Below, piece by piece: positions 55,475-63,401 of a stretch of 64,000 nt of DNA. Position 1 is the first letter of the stretch; each line of letters opens with the position of its first letter. The translations under genes and the position numbers were made by a program. The stretch is from Linyphia triangularis. Lineage: Eukaryota > Arthropoda > Arachnida > Araneae > Linyphiidae. The stretch spans positions 29,422,459-29,486,458 of the forward strand of contig OZ021726.1 of the NCBI GenBank assembly GCA_963978545.1, written 5' to 3'. The notes under the pieces are model-generated. The model was not told where the DNA came from and did not search any database. It was given only the letters and a program-made list of their open reading frames with translations.

Positions 55475-57471
55475 TCATTAGTACTTACAACAGCGATGTT
55501 ATTTGGAGTAATAAATTTATTTTCAGTCGAATCATCACTTTTATTTTCTGGGATGACTGACATATCACACGCTAATAAATCAGACTCACTTACTTCATTC
55601 GTTTCGAATAGTATTGGAAGAAAAAAATCATGCTCATCTCCAACTGCTGTTTCTTTTTTATTTATGTGTTCGAGTTTCTTCGGAGTATAATTTATAGCGT
55701 TTTGATACTCTTCTTGTGGTGAGAAATTTGTTTCTAATTTGTTACTGGGATATGTTAAAATCTTTTCTGCATTTGATTCGTTTTGTTTATTATTTATGCC
55801 ACTTGGAATTTGTGATGACGATTGCAGAATTTCATCAGTAAAGATAAAAGGATGAATTTTGGGCAAGATTTGATTTACGTCTACATTTTTTATTTCGTTA
55901 GTAAAAATATCTGAAGTATCTTTGACTTCGTGAAAGAGTTCATTAGATTGCATGGGAGGATCTGTGCCTTGCGCGAAAGGATTGCTTTGACCTTGACATG
56001 TGCGCAGTTCTAATAAGACTTTGGGAGGAATAATTAGGTCAGCATATAGTACTTCACAGATAGCAGCGGTTATTGTTAATTGATTTTGAGGATTTTGAGG
56101 TAGTGCAAGTTTTATTTTTGCAAGTTTTGCATCAACCTCATTTCCGAATGCACCTGTTAAGGATACTGTACCCTCGAATATTGTTGTGGCTGGTAAATAA
56201 TTAGCTTTCAAACATACGAAAGAAGTTCCACTGTCAATTAGCGTATTAACAACGATATCATTTACCAAAACATTTTCGTAGTGTAGCTCATTAATAATTT
56301 CATTACGTTGTATAATTTTGTTTGTTTCGATTTCACACACAGGGTTATTTGCTGAATTTGAATTATTATTTCTAGGACTATTTTCGTTTCTTGACATATT
56401 TCCTTGATTATAGAATCCCCTTGTAGGTCTGTTATTTGTTCTTCGGAAGTTTTCATAAGATCCTTGTTTACCATTTCTATAATTTTGTACGTTGTTTTCA
56501 AATGGCGGTGGGCGGAAAGTAGTGTCACTTAAAGACTTGCGCTTCGAAATAAAATAAATGTCACATTCTTTAGCTAGTTCTGATGGTTTAAACCAAGCCT
56601 CACCTTGACGAACCGATATGTGGGCCTGCGTGTCTCTATCCAAAGTACTAAAAAGTTTGTCAGATACCATTAACTGGCATAGTGATTCGAAATCGCTGAC
56701 ATTACGCAATTTGCAGTAATAATCGAAGGCTGTGGTTAATCTTGACGAAAACTGTACGTGGGATTCGTTTGCCATGCGTTGGCTTCTGCGGAACTTTAAA
56801 AGATTTTCTTGTGGTGTCGGTTGAAATTCTCGTAACACGATAGTTTTAACTTGTTCATAGTTAGCTAATTCGTGTTCAGGAATATATAGTAAAATATTGT
56901 TGGCACGTTCACCAAGAACATTAATCAAAATCTCAGATTTAAATTCATGTGGGACTTTTTTAGTTATAAAAGCTCGTTCTAAAGATTGGAAAAACAAGTT
57001 GAAATTTTCGGGACTAGTGGGGACTGGCATGTTGAGTGTTTTGACGCTTTTTATTAAGTTTTCAATGTTCGGTGATGTTTCAGTTGGTATGTTATCATGT
57101 ACATAGTTATTTTGGTTTTCCCCTGTGTTAATTCTAAGGTTTTCGAGTTCTAACTGTTTTTCAAGTTGAGCTAATTTTATTTTTTCGACCTCTATTTTGT
57201 TTTTTTCTATCTCTGCTTTGTTTTTATCTATCTCTTTTAGTTCTTGCAACTTTCTTTCCTCTTCTAATTTATTTTTTTCTATAAGTTCTTGTGTTTTTCT
57301 ATCCTCGATTGTTGAACAAATTAAGTCTTTGATGAAATCTGGTTCGCTTGTAAATACAGGATTTTTCTCAATAATTTCTTTTAATTTTATGATTGTGGCA
57401 CCTGTCGGTACAACTTCTCCTAACTCTGTACAAACCTGTACGAGGTCTTGTTTTTTCGTATTTTTAAACAT
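55375..57471 (-). CDS. Gypsy element 3 Gag-protease
   Basis: An open frame of 698 codons starts at ATG 57471. N-terminal SAP-like segment, then a long Glu/Lys coiled coil (residues about 55-110), then a capsid core from about residue 137 (IKSVKTL..PVP, LGERANNILLY, AFDYYCKLR), a basic Asn/Arg-rich stretch without a zinc knuckle, and a retropepsin with IDSGTSF near residue 417. The last about 38 residues (below 55487) are read from the unknown insertion, not from the gypsy element; the true frame continued into pol. The capsid core is strikingly close to that of the BEL element at 22250-22790. Confidence 0.85.
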   Translation of the reverse strand: MFKNTKKQDLVQVCTELGEVVPTGATIIKLKEIIEKNPVFTSEPDFIKDLICSTIEDRKTQELIEKNKLEEERKLQELKEIDKNKAEIEKNKIEVEKIKLAQLEKQLELENLRINTGENQNNYVHDNIPTETSPNIENLIKSVKTLNMPVPTSPENFNLFFQSLERAFITKKVPHEFKSEILINVLGERANNILLYIPEHELANYEQVKTIVLREFQPTPQENLLKFRRSQRMANESHVQFSSRLTTAFDYYCKLRNVSDFESLCQLMVSDKLFSTLDRDTQAHISVRQGEAWFKPSELAKECDIYFISKRKSLSDTTFRPPPFENNVQNYRNGKQGSYENFRRTNNRPTRGFYNQGNMSRNENSPRNNNSNSANNPVCEIETNKIIQRNEIINELHYENVLVNDIVVNTLIDSGTSFVCLKANYLPATTIFEGTVSLTGAFGNEVDAKLAKIKLALPQNPQNQLTITAAICEVLYADLIIPPKVLLELRTCQGQSNPFAQGTDPPMQSNELFHEVKDTSDIFTNEIKNVDVNQILPKIHPFIFTDEILQSSSQIPSGINNKQNESNAEKILTYPSNKLETNFSPQEEYQNAINYTPKKLEHINKKETAVGDEHDFFLPILFETNEVSESDLLACDMSVIPENKSDDSTENKFITPNNIAVVSTNESSHGRFRGLNLDHSDMPKQYRKPMPYRQAAWR

Positions 57472-58163
57472 GCTTAGTATTAAAATGGTTTGATCCTACC
57501 TGAGAATCTTGAAACTTTTCGTTGGTATGCAGCGTAGGAAGATTACTTGTTCGATGGAGTTGGCGGCAGGGTATAGGCCTTGTGGATTCTATCGGCGTCG
57601 TAAAATAGGTATAAGGATCGCTGAGATGCTGATCGTGCTGGCGACGAAGACGGCTATGATGCTGCTAGTGCTGGCTACGAGGATGGCAATGATGCTGGTC
57701 GTTCTGGCTACGAGGATGGCTAGGATGCTGGTCGTTCTGGCTACGTGGATGGCTAGGATGCTGGTCGTGCTGGTTCGAGGATGGCTAGGATGCTGGTACG
57801 ATGATGGATGCTGGTACGATGATGGATGCTGGTCGTGCTGGATATTCGGCACATAAACTTTCAAAATAGAAGATTGTTGATTCGGCTTGGTATTGGCCCG
57901 TTGGATGAATTGCTGATGATGTCGGAGGGAAGTTCGGTGATAAAATCAAAGTTCATTAAAGTTTAGGCAGGATATAGGCGGTTTTATTGGCCTGTAGGTT
58001 CGTAGAAACGTTTCCGTTGGATCGATGAAGGCGGTTTTATTGGCCTGTGAACTATGTTTTGGTTCTCGATGAAATGGCTTTAGTAGGCCGACGAAACTTC
58101 CTGTTTTGAAATAACTTCGCTTTTAAGAAAATCACGAGTTCGGTACGGCTGAGCCCCCAATTT
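57472..58163 (-). other. Gypsy element 3 leader with PBS
   Basis: This is the untranslated leader between the 5' LTR and gag. A PBS beginning TGGGGGCTCAGCC on the minus strand (about 58143-58159) resembles the start of a proline-tRNA complement. The leader includes the minisatellite at 57605-57845. No protein-coding frame is credible. Confidence 0.6.
57605..57845. repeat. Minisatellite (~42 bp units) in gypsy 3 leader
   Basis: Units of the type gctggctacgaggatggct with atgatgctggtcgttct recur about five times at roughly 42-bp spacing, then shorten to about 19-bp units (ggatgctggtacgatgatg). The array is open in several frames because the unit length is a multiple of three. Confidence 0.7.
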
Positions 58164-58382
58164 TGTGGAGATGAGTGTACTGGCAGGGAGAAAGTGACGA
58201 GACGTGGAATTGGCCTCTTATTTTATTAAGTAGTTTGATATTGAAAGAGCATACTACGCGCGTGCATCATGCGCGGCAATTATACAGGAAGTGTTCGATT
58301 TAGAGTTTATACAGTGCTTCCGGTTCATCTCGCCAGAGGGCGCTGCCACAATGATAGGGGAGAATGACTGTTGGTTCCCACA
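58164..58382 (-). repeat. Gypsy element 3 5' LTR
   Basis: Length 219 bp, identical to 50466-50684 except for one base. Confidence 0.9.
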
Positions 58383-58765
58383 TATATATATATATTTTTT
58401 TTTATTTTATTTTTTTTTTTATTTTTTATAATGTACCGATTTCGTGGAGATCAGTTAAACAAAAATGCATAGCTTTGTCAAGCATGGAATCGGAGTTTAT
58501 TGCTTTGTCAGAGACTGTCAAGGAACTCTTATGGTTGACAAGAATAATTAATGATTGTTCATTTTTAGGTCCATTCATTAGAACACTTAAAATCTTTTGT
58601 GATAGCCAGAGTGATATATATTTTTTTTTTTTTTCAAATAATGCAGTAGAAGCACATCGACAGACGTTACAAATTTGTAAAAGATCATTTGGCTTCAAAA
58701 TTGTGTGAGCTTTTTTTACATATCTATTTATTCAATGGACTTAAATTGTGAACGAGTGAAACTAG
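58383..58765 (+). pseudogene. Copia RNase H, C-terminal part
   Basis: After an AT microsatellite it reads PISWRSVKQKCIALSSMESE and ETVKELLWL, the copia RNase H hallmark, then a T run disrupts it and KHIDRRYKFVKDHLASKL follows in another frame. It is the continuation of 50360-50465. Confidence 0.8.
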
Positions 58766-58890
58766 CCATTGCAATGCAAATGTTGAAACTATTTTAAATC
58801 ATTGCTTTTCTCAGCCAACCTAAAGGAACATGGAGAGTTATTAGAGCAGCAAAATAAATAAAACAATTATATCATGAATAAAAAATGCAC

Positions 58891-59135
58891 CTGTATTTCA
58901 GATGAAGGTTGAGATCATGAATAAGAATCCTAGTTGGTCCTACACCAATCCTAAGCGTTTCTCCATTGCGATTCTTGACAAAATACTGCCCCATTCCAAA
59001 GTCTTCCAGTTCTGAAGCTTCCTTGAGAAACTGGTAAATAGCAGTAGCTGTCTTTATACCTCTAAGTAAAGAGTGCTCTCTCAGAACTCTCTGGCTAAGT
59101 TGGAGCATTACAGTTCTGTCCGTCTCTATACTAAC
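58891..59135 (-). CDS. Host exon of a FERM-domain protein
   Basis: A 245-nt exon on the minus strand is open throughout (81 codons plus 2 nt). It is preceded by a pyrimidine-rich acceptor (ctttatcttattttctccag) and ends AAATACAG followed by donor gtgcat. The product contains LREHSLLRG, then FLKEASELEDFGM and NGETLRIGVGPTRILIHDLN, matching the end of the F2 lobe and the start of the F3 (PTB/PH-like) lobe of FERM domains, membrane-cytoskeleton linkers. The exact family member is not assigned. It is bounded by copia remains downstream and gypsy element 4 upstream, so both adjoining introns are transposon-filled. Confidence 0.8.
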
Positions 59136-59200
59136 CTGGAGAAAATAAGATAAAGCAGTGTAAGAATAATATTTTAACACCAAAATTAAAGGGTTATGTA

Positions 59201-59953
59201 TGTGGGGGTTAGTGGTTCGGTTTTTTAAATGTCTAGGGGATTTATTTAGGGAAGCAAAAATGAAATAAAAGAGAAATAAACTTCCAAATCAGAAACAGAA
59301 AGTACAATTAAATTTATTGGACGAAACATCACAATCACTTTCAAACAAAACAAAGGGGGAAAAGTATTAAATATTACTAGCCAAATGGCAGCACAAGTCG
59401 ACGAAAACTAAGTGTTTAATTAGTACATTACCCAATTAGCGAAGTGAGTTGAGTGCACCCAAAATTGGCGGACAGAGTTCAGCGTGTTTGTTCCCGAATG
59501 GGATCCGGTGTGCTTCTGCTTAAAAAAATAAAATCGCGGAGTACGAATACTTATTCGTAATAACAAAACAAAAAAAAAAACATCGTCTTGCAGTGCCATC
59601 TGTCAATACAAGAGGAAATTGAAATGTACGGTAAACAATTGATATGGGATAATAAAAATCCTACAGATTCGGCCATCCTGTAGATCGATGACCTCATCGA
59701 TGAAACACATGGAAATGGGCAAGACATGTGATAATACTTAAGTAAAAGAAAATATAAAACTTGAAGATCACAATGTTCATTTGTAATTGTCCGAAAAGTT
59801 CAGGATCAAGTCTATTTGAAGATGGTAGGAATTGCATCAGTGGCTGGGTCCTATGCTATGGCTGGAGTTGCATGGTAAAATGAAAATCAAAAAATGACAT
59901 ATAAAATGAAGAATAATGACGTTGGGCGAAAGACAATTATGGCAATGTTTACA
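59201..59953 (-). repeat. Probable gypsy element 4 3' LTR
   Basis: On the minus strand it starts TGTAAACATTGCC 38 bp after the pol stop and ends TAACCCCCACA. TG...CA ends, position after pol and an AATAAA signal (ccaataaattt near 59310) support an LTR, but the 5' LTR lies outside the window so the match cannot be confirmed. Confidence 0.45.
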
Positions 59954-59990
59954 TATTATTTTTGAAGAGTATTTATGTTAAGTTAATTTA

Positions 59991-62735
59991 TTAAGTGGAA
60001 TAAAATTTCTTTAGATCAGCGGATGTAGAAGTTATGTTAGGCCCTTCCTGGTTACCTATTTTTTGTACGTCATACCTATCTTTGGGTTTAACTTTTGTAA
60101 TTTTATAGGGTCCTAGGAATTTGGGTCTTAGTTTTAACCCAGGACCGAACTGCGTTCGCTGGATTGCCACCAAATCACCTTCCCTATAGTTCGGAGCTTT
60201 CTTGCGTTTCTTGTTATAGGTCCGTTTGTTTTCGGCTTGAATCTTTTGGATGTTCCTCTTTGCTTCTTGTCGCAGTGAGTTCCTTTGCTCCTGAAGCTCA
60301 TCTTCTATCTCTTCCATGAGTAGATCTCGTATTTTCAAGTCGTCCTTATTCCTCCTGGTAACACCTGTTAAGAGTTCAAAAGGTGTCCACTTGGTACTTC
60401 TATTAGTCGTGCTGTTGAGTATTCGTTGAAGTTGGTCGACATATTTGTACCATTTTGTCGAGTCGTCTAACGATAACTTGGTTAGGACAGGTATTAGAGT
60501 GCGATGGATCCTTTCTACTTGACCGTTTCCTCGAGGTACTCCGGTAGCAATTTGTAAGTGTTGAATTCCTTCTTCAGTGCAAAAATCAGTGAAGGCTTTC
60601 GAAGTAAATGCTGATCCTCGATCTGTGAGTATTCTTTTGGGATTCCCGAAAGTTTTTTGTTGTAACCTTAGTTTGTCTATTAAATCTTCCGCAGAAGTAC
60701 ACTTCACTGGATACAGCCATGTGAATTTGGTAAATGCGTCAACAACAGTCAATATGTGCTGATATTTTTTGTTGGTAGAGGGCATTGGACCAATAAAATC
60801 TACGTGATACGTACTTAAGGGAACGTCTTCTTTCGGAATTGGATTTAGAAATCCTTCTTTCTTTCCGCTCTTCTTGTTAGCTAAGATGCATGGGACGCAG
60901 TTGTTGATGACATTGCGGACTAAGGCGTTTAAATTTGGAATGAAGAATTCCTGTTTTATGACGTCTTCCGTCTTAGAGGTCGAAAAGTGTCCTTTCTTAT
61001 GCGCGAGCTTGATTAATTCCGTCTGCATGTCCTTCGGTGCTACAATTAATTCGCGACCATTTACGAATTTGTAGAGGATTCCGTTTCTTTCACAAAATTC
61101 TGACGACACTTTGATGTTGAGGACTGCCTTCAAAGTACTGATGTTTTCATCTTCTGCTTGAGCTTTGCGCAATCTAGCTGTGATTGTATCGTTCTCAATT
61201 ATAAAGACTGGGTTTCTGCTCAGAGCATCTACATGTTTCATTCTCTCTCCAGGTCGATGCTCGATCTGATAGTCAAATTCTTCTAAGGATAATGCCCATC
61301 TGGCTATGCGAGTAACTAGATCTTTTTTATCCATAGTCTTCTGGAATGCCGAACAATCGGTGACTATTTTAAAATGGTTTCCCAGATGATAGACGCGGAA
61401 TTTCTTTAATGCGCTTACAATAGCTAGTACTTCAAGCTCGTAGCGGCTGTATTTCATTTCAGCTGGTGTTGTCTTCATAGACATGTATTGGACTGGATGT
61501 ATCTTTCCGTCGGTGGACTCTTGCAGTAGTACAGCTCCATAGCCGTGTAAAATGGCATCAGTGTGTAATTCTGTCCTCTGACCTTGCCGGAAGATACTTA
61601 AGACTGGACTTTCTGTAAGGAGTTTCTTGAGTTTTTCGAACGCTTCGACTTGAGGTAGATTGAACGCAAATGGAGTTTCTTTCTTAGTCAGGTCGCTTAG
61701 TGGCTTTGTTATTTTGGAGTATTCTGGTATGAACTTGCGGAAATAGCCGGTGAGTCCGAGAAAGCTTTGTACTTGCCTCATGGTTGTGGGTATGGGAAAT
61801 TTCTTTACTGCTTGTGTTTTAGCCAACGATGGTCGTATTGTACCGTTTTCTACTATGTGTCCTAGAAATTCTATTTTCCGTTGCAGGAATTGACATTTCT
61901 TCCATTTTATCTCCAAGCCGTATTTTGATGCAACTTCTAGTACTGACTGTAAGTTTCTTAGACCTTCTTCTTCATCCTTTGAGGGAATTACCAAATCATC
62001 CATATATATTATTACGATGCCTTTTCTCATTAGATCTCGGAAGATGTTGTACACGTACCTTTGAAATACACTGGGACTGGTACTTAAGCCAAAGGGTACT
62101 TTGTTGAACTCAAATTGTCCATCGGGGATGATGAAAGAGGTTAGCTTGCGACTCTCTTCATCTACTTCAACATGAAAAAATCCATTCTTGAGGTCGAGTG
62201 TAGTGTATACTTGAGCATCTTGTAGCTTGTCTAGAACATCTTCTATCAGAGGTAATGGAAATCTATCCTTGACTAATTTTCTATTTAATTTCCTATAATC
62301 CACACAGAGGCGGGTGGAACCGTCTTTTTTCTTCACTAGTACGATAGGACTGGCGTAGTCTGACGAGCTTGGTCTGATGATTCCTTTTTCTAGCCATTCG
62401 TCGATTTGCTGATTGACCTCTAACTTTTCTGAACTCGATAATCGTCTCGCAGGTTGGTAGACTGGAACGTCGTCTTTCAGGATGATTCGCATGGATACGT
62501 CTGTTGACAAAGTTTTGTCAGGCTTGTAAGTTGAGATAACTTGCTTCAATTCGTTCTGTATCCTGATGTCTCTTATGTGGGCCAACTCTATCTCTTCATT
62601 AGGACTTGTTTCGGAGATGTGCATGAACCAATCAGCGGGCACATCTTTATGAAATTTCATACCATTCCTGGACGTTGTAAACGTAGCTTGATTCGTAACA
62701 TCCATTCCGATAATTGCTTGGAAAGATAACTGTGA
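59991..62735 (-). CDS. Gypsy element 4 pol (RT, RNase H, integrase)
   Basis: Over 900 codons are open. RT has VKKKDGSTRLCVDYRKLN and the box YMDD (about 62000), RNase H has ELHTDAILHGYGA, and integrase has the finger CVPCIL and LTDRGSAF...PRGNGQVERIH. The tail is DLVAIQRTQFGPGLKLRPK, shared with gypsy element 3. The protein-coding frame continues directly from the protease and is separated from it only by a TAA at 62736-62738. It could be expressed by readthrough, or the stop is a mutation. Confidence 0.9.
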   Translation of the reverse strand, partial: SQLSFQAIIGMDVTNQATFTTSRNGMKFHKDVPADWFMHISETSPNEEIELAHIRDIRIQNELKQVISTYKPDKTLSTDVSMRIILKDDVPVYQPARRLSSSEKLEVNQQIDEWLEKGIIRPSSSDYASPIVLVKKKDGSTRLCVDYRKLNRKLVKDRFPLPLIEDVLDKLQDAQVYTTLDLKNGFFHVEVDEESRKLTSFIIPDGQFEFNKVPFGLSTSPSVFQRYVYNIFRDLMRKGIVIIYMDDLVIPSKDEEEGLRNLQSVLEVASKYGLEIKWKKCQFLQRKIEFLGHIVENGTIRPSLAKTQAVKKFPIPTTMRQVQSFLGLTGYFRKFIPEYSKITKPLSDLTKKETPFAFNLPQVEAFEKLKKLLTESPVLSIFRQGQRTELHTDAILHGYGAVLLQESTDGKIHPVQYMSMKTTPAEMKYSRYELEVLAIVSALKKFRVYHLGNHFKIVTDCSAFQKTMDKKDLVTRIARWALSLEEFDYQIEHRPGERMKHVDALSRNPVFIIENDTITARLRKAQAEDENISTLKAVLNIKVSSEFCERNGILYKFVNGRELIVAPKDMQTELIKLAHKKGHFSTSKTEDVIKQEFFIPNLNALVRNVINNCVPCILANKKSGKKEGFLNPIPKEDVPLSTYHVDFIGPMPSTNKKYQHILTVVDAFTKFTWLYPVKCTSAEDLIDKLRLQQKTFGNPKRILTDRGSAFTSKAFTDFCTEEGIQHLQIATGVPRGNGQVERIHRTLIPVLTKLSLDDSTKWYKYVDQLQRILNSTTNRSTKWTPFELLTGVTRRNKDDLKIRDLLMEEIEDELQEQRNSLRQEAKRNIQKIQAENKRTYNKKRKKAPNYREGDLVAIQRTQFGPGLKLRPKFLGPYKITKVKPKDRYDVQKIGNQEGPNITSTSADLKKFYST

Positions 62736-63401
62736 TTACGGCACTACATGCCATGTTAGAGAAAATTCTTCTCCGTCGGTGGTGAAACTCATTTCGAATG
62801 ATCCTTTCGTTGTGACTTGGGAATTTCCTAAGCCTGAGAACGTTCTTCTTTGTTTCGAAAGCTTGGATTCATCGATGATTTCTTTGGCTATGTCGTCTCG
62901 AACGAGACTGAGTGAACAGCCTGTGTCTACGAGTGTGGTGATGAGTTTGTTTCCCATAACGATTTCTTTAAATTTCAACTCTTCTGATAGGATGATTGTA
63001 CATGTCTGTACAGAATTGCTCGGAGGATTGCTGGATTCTGCATCTTTTCGGCGCTTGTCGCAGTTAACGTAGTAGTGTCCTGGTTCTTTACAATAACTGC
63101 AGAGTGACTGTCTAGGCCTGACAGAGTCGGTATTTCGATTATTGTTGAAATGGCTCTTTTCTGACCGGTTTGGTCCATATCGGCGATTATCAGCTCTTCG
63201 GGGAGGGCTTCCACGATTATTCGATGATCCGGCCTCGTATCGGTGACTGTCGGTTCTTCGGGAAGGGTTCCCATAATTTGACGATTTAGCCCCATATTTT
63301 CCTTTGGGCAAGGAGTCGAACTGCTTTGACTTTAACGTTCTGCGGACATCTTCGTATTTTTCGAACTTTTGGGCCAGCTCTCTGGGTGAGTGTCCATTCA
63401 T
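62736..63401 (-). CDS. Gypsy element 4 Gag C-terminus and protease
   Basis: An Arg/Ser/Asn-rich basic region is followed by a CCHC knuckle (CSYCKEPGHYYVNC, about 63070-63110) and a retropepsin with LVDTGCSLSLV (about 62920). It ends at TAA 62736 with pol in the same frame. A frameshift near 63395 separates it from the capsid part. Confidence 0.8.
   Translation of the reverse strand: MNGHSPRELAQKFEKYEDVRRTLKSKQFDSLPKGKYGAKSSNYGNPSRRTDSHRYEAGSSNNRGSPPRRADNRRYGPNRSEKSHFNNNRNTDSVRPRQSLCSYCKEPGHYYVNCDKRRKDAESSNPPSNSVQTCTIILSEELKFKEIVMGNKLITTLVDTGCSLSLVRDDIAKEIIDESKLSKQRRTFSGLGNSQVTTKGSFEMSFTTDGEEFSLTWHVVP

Larger units (their letters stand above)
50466..58382 (-). mobile_element. Gypsy element 3 (Ty3/gypsy), young, inside copia RNase H
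   Basis: Two 219-bp LTRs (50466-50684 and 58164-58382) differ at one site. On the minus strand they run TGTGGGAACC...CATCTCCACA, and a tata tetranucleotide flanks both sides, in low-complexity sequence. The PBS lies inside 58143-58159. Gag-protease precedes pol. Defects are a 1.9-kb insertion (53587-55474) and a frameshift near 53085. Gag matches the BEL element at 20714; pol matches gypsy element 4. Confidence 0.9.
38698..58765 (+). mobile_element. Ty1/copia element split by nested insertions
   Basis: Coding parts appear in copia order: gag and protease (38909-39800), integrase (40130-41033), linker (41127-41498), RT (49407-50359), RNase H start (50360-50465) and RNase H end (58383-58765). 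Between them lie a piggyBac remnant with gypsy element 2 inside, a piggyBac MITE, and gypsy element 3. No 3' LTR was found before the host exon at 58891, so the 3' end is lost. Confidence 0.8.

Noticed and set aside
57509..57864. Frames on both strands over the gypsy 3 leader repeats
   Set aside because: Open only because the minisatellite unit is a multiple of three; no family resemblance.
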